Origin: Aquirhabdus sp.
Lineage (GTDB): Bacteria > Pseudomonadota > Gammaproteobacteria > Pseudomonadales > Moraxellaceae
Reading direction: 5' to 3'
Assembly: GCA_030150595.1 (NCBI GenBank)
Contig: JASLFQ010000025.1
Coordinates: forward strand, 1 to 9,074
Length of the DNA: 9,074 nt
The number at the start of each line of letters is the position of its first letter. Positions within the stretch are counted from its first letter, which is position 1. Position numbers and translations under genes: made by a program. Below are positions 1-6,849 of this stretch, piece by piece. The notes below the pieces were generated by a model that ran no database searches, was not told the origin of the DNA, and saw nothing but the letters and a program-made list of their open reading frames with translations.

Positions 1-657
1 TTGAGTGAACTCTCCAATAAAGATTTTGGCGGATTGGAGTGGTTTCATTGCCATAAAACCTTCATCAGTAAAACTGTATAAGGCATTGAGTTTATAGCGC
101 TGTGATAACCCTTTAGACAGTTTGAAAATACTGTGCACGAGCTTGGAACGTACATATTTGTCAAGGTTCAGTCCAAGCTCATCCAGTAGGTCAAGTTGGC
201 GAAAGCGTGCTTCTGCCTGATCTGCTTGTCGGTAGAGTTGAATGACCTGAGTGTCATTGATCGAAGAATCTTGATAATCGTCGAATAAATCGTGATCCAT
301 TAACTGTGCAAGTTGTTGATCTAATTCAATGGCGAGTACAGCAAGTTCTGTGGCTTTAATCGCTGTACGTACAGCACTTTCAGGGAATAATCCTTCAAAT
401 GCTTTTGCTGCATTTAGTATGCGTTCGCATTCGTCTGCCAATACATTGAAGTTTGGACCACCATACAATTGATCGAGAAAGTAGCGCGTCATTAAATGAT
501 GTGCAGGGACTGAAAAAAGTTCAGCGTGTATGTGCTGCATACGTTTTTTTTGCCAGTTTTGTATCGCAGATAGCCGCGCGGCAAGTTGCGGATTATGATG
601 GAACTCAAGCGCGCGATAGCGAGCGAGTATTTGTATCATGGGTGCAAAACTGGACAT
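1..657 (-). CDS. Unknown-function protein with FFLEELY-like (YFLDQLYG) motif, 3' end cut by window edge
   Basis: The minus-strand frame is open from ATG at 657-655 to the window edge, giving 219 codons with no stop, so the C-terminus is missing. The protein is soluble-looking and mostly helical, with no signal peptide or membrane segment. The most distinctive stretch is YFLDQLYGG at residues 59-67, preceded by a basic, aromatic helix (about 14-42, with WQKKRM at 35-40). This resembles a family I remember from Acinetobacter annotations as 'FFLEELY motif protein'; its function is unknown and the match is from memory. From that memory only a few C-terminal residues should be missing after the FMAMKPLQ segment (201-208). 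An in-frame ATG two codons upstream (663-661) is possible, but the purine-rich GAAAAG is better spaced for 657. It is transcribed away from pap. Confidence 0.72.
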   Translation of the reverse strand, partial: MSSFAPMIQILARYRALEFHHNPQLAARLSAIQNWQKKRMQHIHAELFSVPAHHLMTRYFLDQLYGGPNFNVLADECERILNAAKAFEGLFPESAVRTAIKATELAVLAIELDQQLAQLMDHDLFDDYQDSSINDTQVIQLYRQADQAEARFRQLDLLDELGLNLDKYVRSKLVHSIFKLSKGLSQRYKLNALYSFTDEGFMAMKPLQSAKIFIGEFTQ

Positions 658-730
658 AAGCATTCTTTTCGTAAAATAGGTTAAAAGTCAGGATTATGGA
701 GATGCACCCTAAAGTATGGGCTTAATATAA

Positions 731-754
731 GTACATATGGTACTGGGTAGTACC
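731..754. promoter_or_regulatory. Overlapping GTAC inverted repeats between divergent genes (possible operator)
   Basis: GGTACT-GGGT-AGTACC at 739-754 is a perfect 6-bp inverted repeat with a 4-base spacer. It overlaps a second one at 731-743 (GTAC-ATATG-GTAC). They lie 74 bases upstream of the minus-strand gene start and 109 bases upstream of pap, in the only non-coding stretch these genes share (658-862). A dimeric repressor site is the usual meaning of such symmetry, but no regulator gene is in the window and I do not recognise the motif. No convincing -35/-10 pair is visible on either strand here. Confidence 0.3.
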
Positions 755-862
755 GTTCGACTTTTTATCCTAAGCCGACAGGAAAGGCAATAGCAAAATA
801 GTACACGGAACGTATTGCTGTACTCAGCGGTTAATTTTACGACTCAAAAGGAAGGGGCCATC

Positions 863-2455
863 ATGAGTGTAACGACATCAGATGCAAAAACATTGACCAA
901 ATTGCCAGAGGTTGTGGCGAAAAATGGCATAACATCTGAACCCAATACGCATGGCTATTCCTCGGAAGGGCGTCATAGTCCAGAAAGTCTTAGGCTGGCG
1001 TTGATCGAAGCACAATATGCTCTACGTGATACGCGAAATAAACCGCGCGGGCGTGGTGTGCTGATTTTAATGAGCGGAATTGAGCTTGCGGGGAAAGGTG
1101 AGGCGCTCAAGAAGCTTCGTGAGTGGGCTGATCCGCGATTATTTAAAGTGAAGGCACGAATGCCTGTCGAACCGCATTCGCCTGTGTGGCTACAAGATGC
1201 AGCGCTCTTACCAGAAAAAGGTGAAGTCGTTATTTTATTTGGCAATTGGTATGGTGATTTGCTCCAAGCGCATATGGCATATAAACAAGAAGAAAAACTT
1301 AAGAATGGAAAAGTGCAAAAAAATAAAGACACTGTTGATGATTCGAAAGTTCCTAGAATGACTGGTGCACGTTTCCAACGCGAGCTTGAGCATTTACATG
1401 CTTTTGAACAGGATTTGCGTGCCCAAGGGATGACCATTTGTAAATGCTGGTTTGATTTATCATGGGAAAAATTACAGAAGCGGCTTGATACAGTTAAAAA
1501 GAGTGAAGAGCAGTGGTTGCATCTGCATGGACTTGATTGGCGTGATAAAGATCAGTATGACGAATTGAGGAAACTTCGTATTGATTTGGGATTGGATTGG
1601 ATTGATATCGATTGCCAAGATCCTCATGCGCGGGATTTAGAGTTTGGACATGTGGTTTTGAGCGCACTCCGTGAGCCACGTTTACCTGTTGCAACGGCAG
1701 CGAGGCGCTGGCAGTTGGCGGAGATTCCTGCACCTTTATTTTCACCAGATACTGCGTCGCTTGAAAAAGAAATCTATAAAGCACGCCTTGATGATACGCA
1801 AAAGAAATTAGCGCAACTAGTTCATCAATGCGGCAAACGATCCATTATCTTGGTCTTTGAAGGCATGGATGCTGCAGGAAAAGGCGGCGCGATTAGCCGC
1901 GTCGTTGCGCCACTAGATCCAAGACAGTACCAAGTTTTTCCGATTGCTGCGCCTGAACCCCATGAATTGCGCCATCCTTATTTATGGCGATTCTGGTCGA
2001 AGCTTCCTGCTGTGCAAGATAGTGCAATGACAAGTCTGGCAATTTTTGATCGATCTTGGTACGGGCGGGTTTTGGTGGAGCGTATTGAAGGGCTGGCTCG
2101 AGCTGGAGAATGGCAAAGTGCTTACCAAGAAATTAATCGTTTCGAGCGCGATTTGACCTCTGGCGGCACGATTATTCTCAAATTTTGGTTGTCGATCAGT
2201 AGCGAAGAGCAAGAGCGTCGATTTACTGCGCGCCAAGCTACGCCGCACAAACGGTTCAAAATAACGGCCGATGATTGGCGCAATCGTAAGCGTTGGGACG
2301 ATTATCTACAGGCTGCAGCCGATATGTTTGCGCATACCAATACTGCTGATGCACCTTGGGTCATTGTGGCGTCTGATGATAAATACACCGCGCGTTTGGC
2401 GGTGCTTGAGTCGTTGAATCGGCGGTTGGAAATAGTTCTGTCCGAGTCGCAATAG
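863..2455 (+). CDS. pap: Polyphosphate:AMP phosphotransferase (class II, two-domain PPK2 family)
   Basis: Transfers the terminal phosphate of polyphosphate to AMP to give ADP; cytosolic. The 530-residue protein has two tandem PPK2 P-loop kinase domains. The C-terminal one is intact: Walker A GMDAAGKGG at 334-342 with K340, and the Walker B/lid segment DRSWYGR at 396-402, followed by the family's RFKITADDW stretch. The N-terminal one is degenerate: GIELAGKGE at 72-80 has Glu in place of the Asp of GMDAAGKG, and GNWYGD at 127-132 has lost both the Asp and the Arg of DRSWYGR. This asymmetry is typical of class II PPK2 enzymes, in which the second domain is catalytic. The chosen ATG follows a strong AAGGAAGGGG at 848-857; an in-frame ATG at 815 lacks such a site. 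It is somewhat longer than the roughly 475-500 residues I recall for Acinetobacter johnsonii and Pseudomonas homologues, through a polar N-terminal extension of about 40 residues. Monocistronic by context. Confidence 0.93.
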   Translation: MSVTTSDAKTLTKLPEVVAKNGITSEPNTHGYSSEGRHSPESLRLALIEAQYALRDTRNKPRGRGVLILMSGIELAGKGEALKKLREWADPRLFKVKARMPVEPHSPVWLQDAALLPEKGEVVILFGNWYGDLLQAHMAYKQEEKLKNGKVQKNKDTVDDSKVPRMTGARFQRELEHLHAFEQDLRAQGMTICKCWFDLSWEKLQKRLDTVKKSEEQWLHLHGLDWRDKDQYDELRKLRIDLGLDWIDIDCQDPHARDLEFGHVVLSALREPRLPVATAARRWQLAEIPAPLFSPDTASLEKEIYKARLDDTQKKLAQLVHQCGKRSIILVFEGMDAAGKGGAISRVVAPLDPRQYQVFPIAAPEPHELRHPYLWRFWSKLPAVQDSAMTSLAIFDRSWYGRVLVERIEGLARAGEWQSAYQEINRFERDLTSGGTIILKFWLSISSEEQERRFTARQATPHKRFKITADDWRNRKRWDDYLQAAADMFAHTNTADAPWVIVASDDKYTARLAVLESLNRRLEIVLSESQ

Positions 2456-2473
2456 GTGGAGCGATTTTTACCG

Positions 2474-2983
2474 TTATCGTTTTTTTGCAGTCCCGCTAAC
2501 GCCAGTTTGTAGTTCTTTTGCGACTTTGTAGCATTCATTGATGTGATCGGTGGTGATTTTTTTAAAGACAAAGTAGCCCATGCTTGCCGCGATGATTGGG
2601 CCGCCCAGTGGAATAAACTTCACCACTTGGCGTGACAAAAGTCGAGTTCCTAGTCCACGAATAGTCATGCGTGTCGCACCACGTGTCGCGACGAGGCCTG
2701 CGAATGCAAGACTACGACTGCCCAATTCTCGCCAATGAACATCACCCGTTGCAAAATTGATTGCAGCCATTTTTTCGGTGTCTAAACCAAATTTGATGCT
2801 AATTTCAGGCAGAAGTTGAGTCAGCATTCCTGCATCAACAGCAACATCTAGAAGCGGCACAGGAACTGCTGACACACCCGCTGAGATATACGCACGTTTT
2901 TTCATAAGTGCGAGGCATTCTTCGCGAATATCGTCAAGATTCAGTGTTGGATCGATTGTGTTAGGGATGTTGCTCAGTTTCAT
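2474..2983 (-). CDS. DUF697-like small membrane-associated protein, function unknown
   Basis: A 169-residue protein starting MKLSNIPN. The chosen ATG (2983-2981) is 7 bases from a strong GGAAGGG site (2997-2991); an in-frame ATG six codons upstream would place that site inside the gene. A polar N-terminus (1-30) is followed by a hydrophobic segment with the GVSAVPVPLLDVAVDAG pattern (36-52), a middle helix pair containing WRELGSR (84-90) and a Gly/Arg-rich stretch (98-118). A second hydrophobic, Gly-rich segment, IPLGGPIIAASMGYFVF, lies at 124-140. The GxxxxPxPxxD hydrophobic motif and the C-terminal small-residue hairpin resemble DUF697 proteins (YcjF/GTPase-associated helical domains), suggesting membrane association. 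No GTPase domain is present, so it is a stand-alone DUF697-type domain. It converges with pap across 18 bp and diverges from recC. No function can be assigned. Confidence 0.75.
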   Translation of the reverse strand: MKLSNIPNTIDPTLNLDDIREECLALMKKRAYISAGVSAVPVPLLDVAVDAGMLTQLLPEISIKFGLDTEKMAAINFATGDVHWRELGSRSLAFAGLVATRGATRMTIRGLGTRLLSRQVVKFIPLGGPIIAASMGYFVFKKITTDHINECYKVAKELQTGVSGTAKKR

Positions 2984-3011
2984 GTGATGACCCTTCCGCA
3001 AGAAGATAAGA

Positions 3012-3030
3012 TGTTATGGGTTGTATAACA
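3012..3030. repeat. Short inverted repeat upstream of the DUF697-like gene
   Basis: TGTTAT and ATAACA form a perfect 6-bp inverted repeat around a 7-base spacer, 29 bases upstream of the minus-strand start at 2983. It could be an operator or a small hairpin in the leader, but it is short and may be chance. Confidence 0.2.
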
Positions 3031-3051
3031 GAGTGAGCTAGGCAATGCGTT

Positions 3052-3071
3052 TAATTTATAGCGTTAAATTA
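3052..3071. repeat. AT-rich inverted repeat in the divergent recC promoter region
   Basis: TAATTTA and TAAATTA form a perfect 7-bp inverted repeat with a 6-base spacer (TAGCGT). It lies about midway in the 245-bp gap between the divergent DUF697-like gene and recC, in an AT-rich stretch suited to promoters. No clear sigma-70 hexamer pair could be assigned on either strand, so its role is open. Confidence 0.2.
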
Positions 3072-3117
3072 TTTGATAAAACATCATACTCGGCACATTG
3101 AGATGAAACGATCACTA

Positions 3118-3127
3118 AAACATGTTT
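3118..3127. repeat. 10-bp perfect palindrome AAACATGTTT upstream of recC
   Basis: A continuous perfect palindrome about 100 bases before the recC start. A weak -10-like TATAGT follows at 3155-3160 without a matching -35. It may be a regulator site, but at this length chance is a real alternative. Confidence 0.18.
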
Positions 3128-3228
3128 AGATGTCACTTGTTTTGCGCCGCTCAATATAGTGCTTTCGAGAATAGCGCAAGAGACGCGGATTTTAAATCAA
3201 AAATTACGTAAAGAATTGAGTCTGATAG

Positions 3229-6200
3229 ATGCTGAAAATTATTCAAAGCCAACGTATTGAAAGTCTGTTCGATGAGATGTTGGCGTTCTTTGACGAGCAT
3301 CCGATTGGTGTGTTTGAACCGCGTCAGATTCTGATTCCATCACATGGCGTTGGCGTGTGGCTTAAGCTACATCTTGCGAGTACACAAGGTATTGTGTCGC
3401 AAGTTTCAACAGATTTTCTCGGTACGTTTCAGTGGGATTTGTATGGACGATTGGCTGAACGCGATGCCGAGCAGAAGCTGGGCAATGGCGCACCACAAGC
3501 GCCACTATCAGCATCCATTATGCGCTGGCAAATCTTTGCGTACATTTGGCAAATTTACAGCCAAGCATTTCAAAGTTCAGACAATAAGAATTTGCCACAA
3601 AACAAAGATATTGATGCCATCAATGCGCTAAATTTTTTACTGAAGAAAATTGTTGGTCAACAAAGTCACAGTCATAAAAGCACTCATCAGGCTGACAATG
3701 ATGCCGAGGTGAAACGGCATATTTGGGTATTGTCATCACAAATTGCACAAGTATTTGCAGGCTACGTGACTTATCGCGCTGATTGGTTGCGCGTGTGGGG
3801 GCAAGGTGAGTTTCTCGATCTAAAAGTTTTGTGTAAAGACAAACCAGAGTGGCTCATTGAGCGTTATGCAGAAATGCAGATCTGGCAGGCATGGCTATGG
3901 AAAACATTATTTAAAGACGTATTTGAGCAACGTGAAGCAGAAGTGATGCGTTTTTGGTCGGCGCTGAAAGCTGATCCGAGTTTGATTAAAAAGTTGCCGC
4001 GTAGTGTGACGATCTTTACGGTGATTCAGTTGCCGCCTGCGGAGCTGATGTTTCTGCGTCAGCTCGCGCAATATGTCGATGTGGCGTTGTTGCATTACAA
4101 CCCATCGCAAGAATATTGGGCGGATTTGGTTGACGCGCGTTGGTTACAGCGTCGCCAGAGTGAGCATGGCGATGGCACGGAGTTACGCGAAACGCATCCA
4201 TTGTTGACGCGAATGGGTAAGCAGGCGCGAGATGTGTTTAAGTTGCTGGTGCAGTTGGCGGGTGGCGAGTTTGTCGAGGGCGAACCATTTCAAGGTGTAC
4301 AAGAGATTTGGCAAGATGCGTTCGTGCAACCTCAACAAGAACAGTCACCGAGTGTTTTACAACATATCCAGCAGCACGCCCTAGATTTATCCAATGTCAA
4401 AGACTGGGAATTTGATCCAGCGGATCATTCATTAGCAATTCATGCTTGCCATTCAACTTTACGTCAACTGGAAGTGCTGCGCGAAGAAATTATTCAATGG
4501 TTAGGCGCTGATGTTGCTGCACATGAACAACGTAAACCGAGTGATATTCTCGTTCTTGTCCCCGATTTGAATGACGTCGCGCCGCTAATTCGTGCAGTCT
4601 TTCCATCAAGTGTTTCCTATGATTTACGCGCTGAAATTCATGTGCCGATTGAAATTACGGGTCTGACTTCGCCAGAAGTGGATGCGCTGTGGCAGGCATT
4701 AACGGGACGTTTTAATTTATTAGCGGGACGTTTATCGTGTGAAACGTTGCTGGATTGGTTGGCGTTGCTGCCCGTGCAACAAAGTTATGGTTTAAGCGTC
4801 GACCAAGTGACACGTGTGGGCGAGATGTTGGTTGAGGCGGGTTTTCGTCGTGGATTTGATGGCGAGCATCTGAGTCGCACGTTGCTGTCGCATGATGCGG
4901 ATGTTCGTTTCACTTTGCGTTTTGCGCTGGATCGATTGATTCTCGGCATGGCAATGCCCGTCGATACCATGTATGTCGATTGTTTGCCAATGACGACGTT
5001 GATGCGGGATGATTTTGAGTTGGTTGCGGTTCTGGAACAGCTTTATCAGGAACTCAATCAACATCGTGGACAGTTGTTAATCCAGCGTAGCGTGTCGGAG
5101 TGGTTAGCAATATTACGCACAGAGTTACAGCAGGCATTTGCATCCCAGCGTGACACGCGTGGTTGGACGAGTATTATCCAAGCCTTGGATGACATGGAGA
5201 AAAATGCCAATGCTGCGCTGGTTGCCAAGGCTCATGCTGATGAAAATGGTAATGAAAAAGTAGTTGCACAGACCGAAATTCAACTGCCATTACGCTTTGT
5301 TTTAGAAGAGCTGCAAACCTCACTAACACAAGCGATGCAAAGTTCGGTTCCAACTGGAAGTGTGACGTTTGCGCGCTTGGGAACGATGCGTCCGCTGCCA
5401 TATCGTTTGATTGCTGTATTAAATCTAGACACAGGAAAATTCCCGAAACGTGAACAGAAGAATACCTTTGATTTGATGGGTGCATTGCCGCCCATGATTG
5501 GTGATCGTGCTCGGACAGAAGATGATTTGGGGGCGTTTTTGGATGCGCTACTGCTCGCTTCTGAGGCGTGTTGGCTGTTTTATAACGGACAAGATGTGCA
5601 AGATGACCAGCCACGTTTGCCTGCTGCACCTGTGCAAGAATTGATGGATTTTTTGCGTGATCATTTGGCGCAAGAGATTGATTTGGATGATGGGCAACAA
5701 TTAGTTTCACCATTAGATCGTTATATTCATCATCGACATACGCTATTACCTTTTGAACGTGAAAACTTTAATGCCAACAATCCACAAGCTGCAGCTGGGG
5801 TTTGGTTTGAAGTGGCGAAACAACTGACTCTTGATCAACTGGCACATTCACCCGCGTGGATTACGCCTGCAACAACGGCTAATTATGAGGTTCCTGAAAA
5901 CCCCATTAAAGCTGATCAATTAATAAAAGATTTGATGAAACCAGCGAATCATTTTTTGATGCATGCGCGAATTGGTCGTTTATATTTGGAAGAAGGTTTA
6001 TCGCCATTTGAGCCATTGACGTTGAATAAACTCGATGAGTATCAACTCCGCAATCAATTTCAATTATCGAAACAGAATCAAAAACAATTGCAATCGACGC
6101 AATGGGTTGCCGCGTTGCCAGTCGGTGTTGCTGGCGATGCGTATTGGAAGAAAAGCGAACGCGAGCAGGTTGTGATTGAGGCACGTATGCAGCAATACGG

Positions 6201-6849
6201 TGGTGCGATCACGCCGCTGACAGAGCGTTTGTTAAAGTTGCCTGATGCAACTGCACCTGAAGAGTGGCAGATTTCAATTCGTGTACCGACCGATGATCGG
6301 GCGACGATGTGGCTCGGCCAAGCGGCGAGTAGTGGCAACGGTAGGCATCGCGTGCGATTTTGGTTAGAGCATTTGTTATGGCAAGTTTGGCGTAAGACAA
6401 CTGACGATGATGTGGTGCAGAGCCGTGGTCAACGGATTACGGTGTACAGCACTCAGACTTTGGTGGCGTCGCCGATTGAGGCTGCGGTAGCGTTAAAGCA
6501 TTTACAAAATTGGTTGCATATTTGGCAAATCGAGGCGAAGCAACCCTTTGCCTTACCACCGAGTTTGACACTGGAGGCATTTTCAATTGATAAAAAAACT
6601 GGAGAGCTGAAGGTTAAATCACTTGAGACATTGTTTAAAAAATGGATGGGTAATGATTTCAATTCGTATATTCCACCCAATAAAAATGACGAATGTGCTT
6701 TGCATCCAGATTGGCAGTTAATTCTGCAAGGGCAAAATCCAGAACATGCGTTTGAGCATTTTTTTAGTCATTATGCAGAAACGTTATATGCACCGATTGT
6801 CCGAGAAACATCTGTCAAAGATGAAATCGCGCAGGAGAAATCCGAATGA
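3229..6849 (+). CDS. recC: RecBCD (exonuclease V) gamma subunit RecC
   Basis: RecC is the inactivated helicase/nuclease-like scaffold of RecBCD; it splits the duplex and reads Chi in the 3' strand. This copy has 1206 residues against 1122 in E. coli. Family landmarks in order: MLKIIQSQR start (like E. coli MLRVYHSNR); FEPRQILIPSHGVGVWL (29-45) and FQWDLY (67-72); LSSQIAQVFAGYVTYRADWL (168-187); IHACHS (404-409); ILVLVPDLND; FDLM (747-750); GDRARTEDD (758-766); and late in the protein PFEPLTLNKLDEYQLRNQF. About 40 residues are inserted relative to E. coli between W69 and R183, in a polar, His-rich stretch (about 115-160). Several Chi-contact positions differ from E. coli. The start is set by homology of the first residues; the ribosome-binding site is weak (GAG at 3218-3220). 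The stop overlaps the recB start. Confidence 0.96.
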   Translation: MLKIIQSQRIESLFDEMLAFFDEHPIGVFEPRQILIPSHGVGVWLKLHLASTQGIVSQVSTDFLGTFQWDLYGRLAERDAEQKLGNGAPQAPLSASIMRWQIFAYIWQIYSQAFQSSDNKNLPQNKDIDAINALNFLLKKIVGQQSHSHKSTHQADNDAEVKRHIWVLSSQIAQVFAGYVTYRADWLRVWGQGEFLDLKVLCKDKPEWLIERYAEMQIWQAWLWKTLFKDVFEQREAEVMRFWSALKADPSLIKKLPRSVTIFTVIQLPPAELMFLRQLAQYVDVALLHYNPSQEYWADLVDARWLQRRQSEHGDGTELRETHPLLTRMGKQARDVFKLLVQLAGGEFVEGEPFQGVQEIWQDAFVQPQQEQSPSVLQHIQQHALDLSNVKDWEFDPADHSLAIHACHSTLRQLEVLREEIIQWLGADVAAHEQRKPSDILVLVPDLNDVAPLIRAVFPSSVSYDLRAEIHVPIEITGLTSPEVDALWQALTGRFNLLAGRLSCETLLDWLALLPVQQSYGLSVDQVTRVGEMLVEAGFRRGFDGEHLSRTLLSHDADVRFTLRFALDRLILGMAMPVDTMYVDCLPMTTLMRDDFELVAVLEQLYQELNQHRGQLLIQRSVSEWLAILRTELQQAFASQRDTRGWTSIIQALDDMEKNANAALVAKAHADENGNEKVVAQTEIQLPLRFVLEELQTSLTQAMQSSVPTGSVTFARLGTMRPLPYRLIAVLNLDTGKFPKREQKNTFDLMGALPPMIGDRARTEDDLGAFLDALLLASEACWLFYNGQDVQDDQPRLPAAPVQELMDFLRDHLAQEIDLDDGQQLVSPLDRYIHHRHTLLPFERENFNANNPQAAAGVWFEVAKQLTLDQLAHSPAWITPATTANYEVPENPIKADQLIKDLMKPANHFLMHARIGRLYLEEGLSPFEPLTLNKLDEYQLRNQFQLSKQNQKQLQSTQWVAALPVGVAGDAYWKKSEREQVVIEARMQQYGGAITPLTERLLKLPDATAPEEWQISIRVPTDDRATMWLGQAASSGNGRHRVRFWLEHLLWQVWRKTTDDDVVQSRGQRITVYSTQTLVASPIEAAVALKHLQNWLHIWQIEAKQPFALPPSLTLEAFSIDKKTGELKVKSLETLFKKWMGNDFNSYIPPNKNDECALHPDWQLILQGQNPEHAFEHFFSHYAETLYAPIVRETSVKDEIAQEKSE
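6833..6837 (+). promoter_or_regulatory. Ribosome-binding site of recB inside the recC 3' end
   Basis: AGGAG lies 8 bases before the recB ATG at 6846, within the last codons of recC. Together with the ATGA stop/start overlap this fixes the recB start and implies translational coupling of the two subunits. Confidence 0.75.

Noticed and set aside
453..659. Plus-strand 68-codon open frame
   Set aside because: Antisense to the 5' part of the YFLDQLYG-motif gene, whose frame is open across the whole stretch from 657 to the window edge and has family-like features.
973..1437. Minus-strand open frame (154 codons) antisense to pap
   Set aside because: Lies over the first PPK2 domain; Ser/Cys-rich translation typical of an antisense shadow.
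2462..2486. Possible terminator for pap (CGAT...ATCG followed by seven T)
   Set aside because: The stem is only 4 bp with a 10-base loop, and it overlaps the stop codon region of the convergent gene; too weak to call.
2984..3228. SOS/LexA-type box upstream of recC or the DUF697-like gene
   Set aside because: Looked for CTGT-N8-ACAG and the Acinetobacter TTGAAA...TTTCAA pattern; neither is present.
5174..5713. Long minus-strand open frame (179 codons) inside recC
   Set aside because: It is fully antisense to conserved RecC motifs, including FDLM and GDRARTEDD; its composition is unlike a real protein, and it has no family resemblance.
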